From: Silene noctiflora
Taxonomy: Eukaryota > Streptophyta > Magnoliopsida > Caryophyllales > Caryophyllaceae
Assembly (NCBI GenBank): GCA_009801015.1
Contig: VHZZ01001560.1
Span: 1-20,849 of the forward strand
Direction of reading: 5' to 3'
DNA: 20,849 bases
The notes beneath the pieces were generated by a model. It worked only from the letters and a program-made list of their open reading frames with translations, was not told where the DNA came from and did not search any database. Shown here piece after piece: positions 16,832 to 20,849 of the stretch (the first letter of the stretch is position 1; each line of letters starts with the position of its first letter). The translations under genes and the position numbers were made by a program.

Positions 16832-17410
16832 CGGGGCTCCCCCACTTTGGTTTACCAAGTTCAATGGGTCAAATGAAATCACGAGGATCTCATGTTGTAA
16901 TGCTACTACCATTCCTATTTTAATAAAAGTGATGTAGTATTCTTTCTATTGTGTTATATCTGTCATGTGAGGAAGGTTGATCTAAGCTTTTAATAAGTCC
17001 ATAGTCCTTGTATAAGAGTGGTTTGTGACAGTCAAAGCTGATGGACTTACCTATGTGAATGTGGGGGAAATGCCCTACCCCCTATGAGGTCTTTAGGCTT
17101 TAGGACCTCTAGAACATTCACGAGAACCCAGGCATGTGAGGGGCACCTTTNCATTCACGAGAACCCAGGCATGTGAGGGGCACCTTTTTATGACATTTCG
17201 CGAGGATGAACACAGATTCGAATGCAGGTTTGTGTGCAGTTATCAGTTATAAACCACCGTGGAGAGTCCAAAGCCAAGTGCAACTCGATACGGCTGTAGC
17301 AAGTAATTGTATGCACTGGGTGACAATTCAATTCCTCAGGAACATTGTCATCTTAAGACTTACGTTTCGTTGCCTTATATCGGCTAATTCCTTTTCTTCT
17401 TTTGAATCAT
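16832..17410 (+). other. copia 3' non-coding region
   Basis: Sequence between the pol stop and the polypurine tract. Frames are open from 17206 onward into the LTR, but the product shows no retroelement domain and overlaps the LTR, so it is not called. The GC-rich blocks around 17070-17100 include a short inverted repeat of GGGGGAAATGCCC with its surroundings; no function is assigned. Confidence 0.6.
17115..17187. other. Single-N join flanked by identical 36-bp copies
   Basis: CATTCACGAGAACCCAGGCA... occurs at 17115-17150 and 17152-17187 with N at 17151. It has the same signature as the join at 16522, so the true locus is probably about 78 bp shorter. Confidence 0.9.
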
Positions 17411-17419
17411 GTGGGGGGA
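17411..17419 (+). promoter_or_regulatory. Polypurine tract of the copia element
   Basis: GTGGGGGGA ends two bases before the TGTTGGAAG start of the 3' LTR and would prime plus-strand synthesis. Confidence 0.75.
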
Positions 17420-17420
17420 T

Positions 17421-18166
17421 TGTTGGAAGTAATTGCTTCAAAAGAAGTTTTTTCTATCCCACATTGGTAGAATATGTTAGAGGTTTGTGGTTTATAAGTG
17501 ATCACTTTAGTTGTACTACTAGATGTGTAGTAGTAGACGGGCTCTACCACCACTCGTGCGCGCGCATGCCACGTCGGTCCGGGCTCGGGCATGGGCTCTG
17601 GTATTGGTAGAGCACCTGCGATGCGGGCCGTAGAACGTTTTTGGAAGTGGCACCTCTTATTCTCTACTTACTGTTTTGCACAATTTCCGAAACTAAAGGC
17701 TCAGTTTCCTGTACTGAATGTTGTGATTTTCTATAGTAAAAGTTCAGTCTTCCATACTGACTTTTGCATTTTTACTAAACTGATTGTGTAGAAAACTAAA
17801 CTACATTTCTGAGAACACATTAATACGGTTTAGGATCCTTCCTACTCTTCCTATAAATACTACCATTCTACAGCATTTCAAGTCACACAAAACATTTTGT
17901 CTCTCTTCTCTCTATATCTAAAACCATCTCTGTTCTTGGCTGATATCTGGCAATGTTCTGCAAGTAGTCCTCATTCTGAGTCTTTGTCGTACACCTTAGA
18001 CTCGGAAGTCGTGTAACCCTGGGGGTTGGTTGCCAAGAGGCCGTGTGTATCGAGCGGGGCACATTCAACTTTAGGGCAGTGATTCTTATCACGCCACGAC
18101 ATCTCTCCTTATAAGATCTGTAAGATTGTTCTGTTCATTGTTCGTCCTATACTCATCCCGCCTACA
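17421..18166 (+). repeat. 3' LTR of the copia element (746 bp)
   Basis: It aligns along its length with 12768-13441, for example TATCCCACATTGGTAGAATA, TTTATAAGTGATCACTTTAG and GGTTGGTTGCCAAGAGG (one difference). A TATAAATA box is at 17852-17859. It ends CGCCTACA, followed by the AGAAT target duplication. A short open frame at 17591-17791 is LTR sequence and not a gene. Confidence 0.95.
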
Positions 18167-18171
18167 AGAAT

Positions 18172-18762
18172 TGGTATGTAGAATAGTTTTCTCGAGTCTA
18201 AACAAGAATTATTAACTCATTTTACAAACTAAAAGTATGTCTAAATGAACACGTTAATATTTTTAAAGTTGTATCTAAGCTCAATCACTCTTCACGAGTC
18301 TAATTAACAACCCACAAAAACATGGGAGATAGGAGTATCACTAAATTACTGAGAGATCACTCTTTTATACTCGTTTGTGTGTATTTTGTGACCTTTTTAT
18401 TGTTAATCTTGACTCAAAATAAGCCAATTTAGTACGTATTTTTTTATAGTTATCGTAGCCATTATTTCAACTTTCACCATGATTCATACCCTTTTTAATT
18501 ACCTATGGAACCAATTTTTACTTTAAAATCAGTAAATTTATTGTGAAACCCCCTTTTAAGATATTTATTCTTAACTACTAGCATATTAATTTCTCATCAG
18601 GGTCAATTTTACAGGTAATTTGGAACAGCAAAAATAAAGATTTGACGAAGAAAATACTAGTTTTGATTTTGTCATTATCATAATAATTTTCCCCTAGTTT
18701 TTTAGATCATGACAAAATAAGAAGAGGGAAATGAAAATATCTAAACAATTTACTAATGTACT
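18172..18762. other. AT-rich spacer after the copia element
   Basis: No gene, element end or strong repeat seen. Confidence 0.5.
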
Positions 18763-18820
18763 CCGGATGATGCTCAATTTGAGTATCATCCGGTGGCGCT
18801 ATCTCATTTACCAAATGAGA
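18763..18820. repeat. Two adjacent strong hairpins
   Basis: The first, 18763-18793, has 15-bp arms around one base with a single mismatch (CCGGATGATGCTCAA against TTGAGTATCATCCGG). The second, 18802-18820, has perfect 8-bp arms TCTCATTT / AAATGAGA around ACC. They are 8 bp apart in AT-rich DNA. This could be the core of a foldback transposon or a terminator-like structure; no element boundary was found. Confidence 0.75.
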
Positions 18821-19174
18821 ATGACAGAAATATCGTTTTTTAAGATCTCATTTTATCGTAATCTTATAATTTTTTTTTTGTTTCATTTATGTAGTAGTAT
18901 TTTAGTTATGACTAGTTGACTACTTCTTTCTCCATCATTGTCACCCAAATTTAGTTTTTTATTTTCAAAACAACTTAGAAAATTTATTGTTTTGGACGGA
19001 GAGATATTCAACAATTGAGAATAATTTGACCCTTTACTTATACCAACATCCATTTGACCCTACCTACAATAAACGGTTCAAAGAGTACAAAATGAAAATG
19101 GTTTACTTATCTTCACGGCCATGCAATCATGCATGCATGTAGCATTTAAGTACCGCACTAGAACCCAAATTTTC
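18821..19174. other. AT-rich spacer with a CATGCATG motif
   Basis: No gene. ATCATGCATGCATG near 19117-19130 contains overlapping RY-type CATGCATG motifs, which B3 factors can bind; isolated, so of uncertain value. Confidence 0.4.
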
Positions 19175-19321
19175 ATTTGTGACGCGTCATTAAGATTGTT
19201 ACTGAGAAATGTGACCATTTTAAAGTAAAAAATAACCATTATCTAATAAATAAAATTTATAAACGGTAATTTTTGTTCTACTTTTTATCATAAAATGGTC
19301 ATACATTTTCCGTCACAAAAG
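19175..19321. mobile_element. MITE-like foldback, about 147 bp
   Basis: The ends TTTGTGACG and CGTCACAAA are inverted. Inside, AATGTGACCATTTTA on the left pairs with TAAAATGGTCATACATT on the right, after a 20-22 base length difference between the arms. The terminal word TTGTGACG is shared with the MITE at 6692-6887 and the fragment at 6230-6385. No target duplication is evident, so the boundaries are provisional. Confidence 0.5.
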
Positions 19322-20440
19322 AGTCCGGCCAGCTGATATTAGTAAGGGTAGTATGATTTTACACCCACAACATAAAAAGAAAAGGAGGATAGATTTGACA
19401 ATTAGGTATCTAGGAGCACAATTGGTGGTTTAAAAAAGCTTGAGTTGATGCAAATGGAAGGGATATGTGAGATGTCCATCAAAATATTCCCAACATATTT
19501 GGGTCACACTCTCCTACAATTATATGTCTATATGTATATGTACTTTGCATTGCTCGGTCGTTCAACTTTGCAAGTAAGAATGTAGTGTGTGAGAGGCTCC
19601 TAAGTCCTAATTCCAAAGTGGAGCGTCTATATTTGAGTGACTAAGACATGTGAGATATCATGGGTCCATCGATATATATGGGGCGGTCACCACCTATACA
19701 AAACGGCAAAACCAAAAAAAATTAAAATAAAAAATGTGGGGATATAGACGTATATAAGGACTCGGGACGATGTCGGTTTGGATTTAATCTTGATCGTTTT
19801 AAAGCTGATAATAACGAGTTGTATTTTAATTTTAGAAGTTGTGTGCTTATATAATTAATGTCATTTGTATTTAGATGTTTTGTACGAGTATCGTCAAATG
19901 AATAGGCGTAGAATTTAGATATGAATTGTAAGTAAGTCATTCTCGGTTAGCTCGTAGTCCGTCTTTTACTTATCTGTCTTTTACTTAACTAGTAATGTAC
20001 TTTACTTGAACTGAAATTTATTCCAAAATTAATTAGTTTTTTTTGCTAATAGTTCCCCAGTGTTACTAATTTTACCTGAATTAATTAACCAAATTAGCCC
20101 TCTTTTTCTTTTCTCAACAAAATCTCTAAACCATTTCCATAGAGTATAGATTAACTAATATATATAGTGTAAAATATAAAATTAACGTAGATTAATGAGT
20201 TGATTTATTAAAGTACTAACTAAAATTGTAAGACATAATTAAACTCTTAAAACATGATATTTACAAAAAAAATTATAGACTAGCGTGTTCATGTGAAGAA
20301 ACATAAACTTATCGGGGACAAGCTTATGTGAAAGCAGACCAGTTCGTGTGGTTTACAAGAACTGGCCAATGTCAGTTTGTTTTGTTTTCTCACAAATAAG
20401 ATTATACATCCAGATGTATATGAGTATGATACAACCAATA
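19322..20440. other. AT-rich non-coding region
   Basis: No gene supported. GTCTTTTACTTA occurs twice in tandem (19961-19972 and 19976-19987). The open minus frame at 19722-19940 has no recognisable domain and no conserved context. Confidence 0.45.
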
Positions 20441-20443
20441 CAA

Positions 20444-20605
20444 ATCTAATTGAACTTAAATGCAATTTTTTCGAGTTTTTAAAACTTTTGAGTTATATTT
20501 TAATTTTTTAGGTGTCAAAATTAAAATTTAATTGAACTTATATGTATTATTTTTGAGTTTCATTATAATATATTGAGTTTAAAATTCATATAAAGGCGTT
20601 CATCT
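20444..20605 (+). repeat. Diverged tandem duplication of about 82 bp
   Basis: TAATTGAACTTAAATGCA with a following TTTTTTCGAGTTTTT block (from about 20447) reappears as TAATTGAACTTATATGTA with TTTTTGAGTTT (from about 20529), each followed by a second TTGAGTT word. AT-richness makes the extent uncertain. Confidence 0.5.
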
Positions 20606-20666
20606 GTTCAATAAAGCCCATAAAATGTATATATAAGCTCAAATCCTGTATTATAATGCTTCAAAT

Positions 20667-20700
20667 CTATACCACCAGTTGTAAACAACCGGTTGTATAG
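20667..20700. repeat. 34-bp imperfect palindrome
   Basis: 15-bp arms CTATACCACCAGTTG and CAACCGGTTGTATAG with two mismatches around TAAA. It is near the microsatellite; function unknown. Confidence 0.7.
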
Positions 20701-20755
20701 TTTACTAATTATTGTCTTCCTTAATAATGTACAAAACGATTATTGTTATTATTAT

Positions 20756-20756
<1 letters not shown>

Positions 20757-20833
<77 letters not shown>

Positions 20834-20849
20834 ATTATTATTATTATTA
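20757..20849 (+). repeat. Microsatellite (TTG)25(TTA)6, continuing past window end
   Basis: An uninterrupted TTG array spans 20757-20831 (75 bp), switching to TTA from 20832 to the last base. A short TTATTATTA stretch also precedes it. Length is likely variable and assembly-sensitive. Confidence 0.97.

Larger units (their letters stand above)
12768..18166 (+). mobile_element. Ty1/copia retrotransposon, full span with both LTRs, coding region dead
   Basis: The 5' LTR starts TGTTGCAAG and the 3' LTR ends CGCCTACA; AGAAT flanks both ends (12763-12767 and 18167-18171), a perfect 5-bp target duplication. Domains run gag, protease, integrase, RT, RNase H, the order that defines Ty1/copia. Breaks include a TGA in gag (13893), a frameshift in gag (about 14140-14165), TAA at 14447, a one-base gain in integrase (about 15381-15390), further frameshifts near 16010 and 16365, and a large deletion joining mid-RT to the end of RNase H. 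The LTRs differ by several indels and many substitutions, so insertion is not recent. The lineage within copia is not resolved. Confidence 0.95.

Noticed and set aside
17206-17610. Open frame spanning the copia 3' non-coding region and LTR
   Set aside because: It crosses the LTR boundary and polypurine tract and shows no retroelement domain.
18731-18919. Short plus-strand open frame across the double hairpin
   Set aside because: No recognisable protein; codon content follows the AT-rich background.
20757-20849. Regular repeats resembling an array with spacers
   Set aside because: A plain trinucleotide microsatellite with no spacers; not a CRISPR.

Overview
The window looks like nuclear DNA of a eudicot plant. 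It is AT-rich, dominated by transposable elements, and carries one apparently intact single-exon host gene, a SAUR-family (small auxin-up RNA) gene at 11362-11706. The recurring words 'tactccgta' (near 7176 and 11998) and degenerate GAACT-type microrepeats are features I associate with Caryophyllales; that placement is tentative and rests on pattern memory only.

Layout. (1) 1-5771: the 3' two thirds of a decayed Ty3/gypsy chromovirus, Tekay/Del-like by domain order, with gag zinc knuckle, protease, reverse transcriptase (RT), RNase H, integrase (IN), chromodomain, polypurine tract and a 3' LTR of about 1.7 kb. Its 5' LTR lies outside the window. (2) 5772-10706: gene-poor DNA with nested small elements: a TRIM-like retroelement relic with LTRs under 100 bp (5951-6165), a truncated foldback (6230-6385), a Mutator-type MITE with a 9-bp target duplication (6692-6887), and two short Helitron-like elements of one family in opposite orientation (7191-7688 and 10110-10706). 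(3) 10946-11151: a tRNA-derived SINE with a perfect 11-bp target duplication, inserted just upstream of the SAUR gene. (4) 11228-11706: SAUR TATA box and coding sequence, followed by a GAACT-like microrepeat and a diverged direct duplication (12155-12325 / 12410-12554). (5) 12768-18166: an essentially end-to-end Ty1/copia element with two LTRs and a 5-bp AGAAT target duplication. Its coding region is broken by stops, frameshifts, a large RT/RNase H deletion and lost catalytic residues. Two single-N positions inside it are each flanked by identical 36-40 bp copies and look like unmerged contig overlaps. (6) 18172-20849: AT-rich DNA with another MITE-like foldback, strong hairpins, and a (TTG)25(TTA)6 microsatellite running off the window end.

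The genes do not form a pathway. The biological story is a SAUR gene whose immediate promoter is bounded by recent small insertions (Helitron, SINE), sitting between two dead LTR retrotransposons. Points most worth checking are the Helitron pair, the TRIM relic, the copia leader (no tRNA-type primer binding site, but a 14-nt stretch complementary to its own LTR), and the assembly joins. I saw no convincing new multi-gene system.
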